Source: Streptomyces griseus subsp. griseus (GTDB lineage Bacteria; Actinomycetota; Actinomycetes; Streptomycetales; Streptomycetaceae). From it: a stretch of 64,000 nucleotides of DNA. Shown piece by piece: positions 63,485 to 64,000 of this stretch; position 1 is the first letter of the stretch, and the number at the start of each line of letters is the position of its first letter. The translations under genes were made by a program, and so were the position numbers. The stretch covers positions 372,001 to 436,000 of the forward strand of contig NZ_CP032543.1 in the NCBI RefSeq assembly GCF_003610995.1, in the 5' to 3' direction. A model generated the notes under the pieces. It was not told where the DNA came from and ran no database searches. It saw nothing but the letters and a program-made list of their open reading frames with translations.

Positions 63485-64000
63485 ATGGTCCGTACGGTCA
63501 TCCGCCGACGGAAGAGGTCCCTGCGCGAGCAGGACGTCACCGTCACCGACCCGCCGAAGGTGCGCCGGGCCGTCACGGCCGCCGCCCTCGGCAACACCAT
63601 GGAGTGGTTCGACTTCGGCGTCTACGCCTACCTCGCCGGAACGCTCGGCAAGGTGTTCTTCCCCTCCAGTTCGCCGGGCGCCCAGGTCGTCTCCACCTTC
63701 GCGACCTTCGCCGCGGCCTTCCTGGTGCGCCCGCTCGGCGGACTGGTCTTCGGGCCGCTGGGCGACCGTGTGGGACGCCAGAAGGTGCTGGCGCTCACCA
63801 TGATCATGATGGCGGCCAGCACGTTCGCCGTCGGCTTCCTCCCCACGTACGCCGCGGTCGGCTTCGCCGCCCCGCTCCTGCTGCTGGTCTGCCGCCTGGT
63901 CCAGGGCTTCTCGACCGGCGGGGAGTACGCGGGCGCCACGACGTACATCGCCGAGTACGCCCCCGACAAGCGGCGCGGCTTCCTCGGCAGCTGGCTGGAT
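63485..64000 (+). CDS. MFS transporter, metabolite:H+ symporter type (ProP-like), cut by window edge
   Basis: First 172 residues. VRRAVTAAALGNTMEWFDFG is the signature of the MHS subfamily (proline/betaine, citrate, shikimate symporters), followed by FLVRPLGGLVFGPLGDRVGR (MFS A-motif) and LVCRLVQGFSTGGEYAGATT. About four helices lie in the window; the rest is beyond 64000. The ribosome binding site is weak (GTGGAACGG). Probable uptake of a compatible solute. Confidence 0.88.
   Translation, partial: MVRTVIRRRKRSLREQDVTVTDPPKVRRAVTAAALGNTMEWFDFGVYAYLAGTLGKVFFPSSSPGAQVVSTFATFAAAFLVRPLGGLVFGPLGDRVGRQKVLALTMIMMAASTFAVGFLPTYAAVGFAAPLLLLVCRLVQGFSTGGEYAGATTYIAEYAPDKRRGFLGSWLD

Overview
The window is high-G+C actinomycete DNA, almost certainly from a Streptomyces. 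The evidence is the strong G/C third-position bias, a WhiB regulator, an XRE/DUF5753 regulator beside a HATPase gene, two further Streptomyces-type family members (DUF574 methyltransferase, DUF2267), an rppA type III polyketide synthase with its P450, many secreted Sec/Tat glycoside hydrolases, and frequent GTG/TTG starts. No rRNA, tRNA, CRISPR array, transposase or phage gene was seen. The content (secreted enzymes, siderophore uptake, pigment synthesis, decayed genes) looks like a chromosome arm rather than the core.

Layout. 1-2 kb: a FabH-like KAS III and a KAS II running off the left edge. 2-9.4 kb: PfkB sugar kinase, ArsR-type regulator with MFS transporter, a divergent PadR/SnoaL-like pair around a perfect 42-bp palindrome, a solute-binding protein with a frameshift, a secreted metalloprotease, an alcohol dehydrogenase. 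9.4-20.4 kb: YihY/BrkB membrane protein, cupin, MalR-like LacI regulator, a 1,429-residue secreted GH87 alpha-1,3-glucanase, a secreted subtilisin, and a P450-rppA operon for HPQ-type melanin. 20.5-25.4 kb: a FecBCD-type siderophore importer whose genes all overlap by 4 bp, with an iron box and an AraC regulator. 25.5-30.5 kb: P450 remnant, EF-hand protein, thioesterase, and a large GH13 amylase.

30.7-46.8 kb is the most coherent block. A minus-strand operon encodes a YtfQ/R/T-YjfF-type furanose ABC importer, then a LacI regulator and an aldose mutarotase. Divergent from it are a Tat-exported GH127 enzyme (beta-L-arabinofuranosidase family) with a lectin tail and a GH2 enzyme with an arabinofuranose-binding CBM42. 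A third enzyme (PA14-GH2-LamG) converges on them. I read this as an arabinofuranoside-scavenging system: enzymes release furanose sugars outside, the ABC importer takes them up, GalM interconverts anomers, and the LacI protein acts at two CAACGTT-centred sites.

47-49 kb is a small graveyard: two genes truncated head to head at one point and a shredded FHA-ABC transporter. 49-64 kb holds DUF1232, WhiB, a SpoIIE-type phosphatase, the XRE/HATPase pair around a palindromic operator, RNase H, an SDR, an ABC exporter behind a promoter with SoxR/MerR geometry, methyltransferases, a SulP transporter with carbonic anhydrase, DUF2267 proteins, an SDR fused in frame to a catalytically dead AhpD-like domain, and the start of a ProP-like MFS gene cut by the right edge.

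Five otherwise healthy genes each carry one single-base indel in a short G/C run (near 6490, 51825, 54085, 58277 and 59735). This may reflect sequence quality rather than biology.
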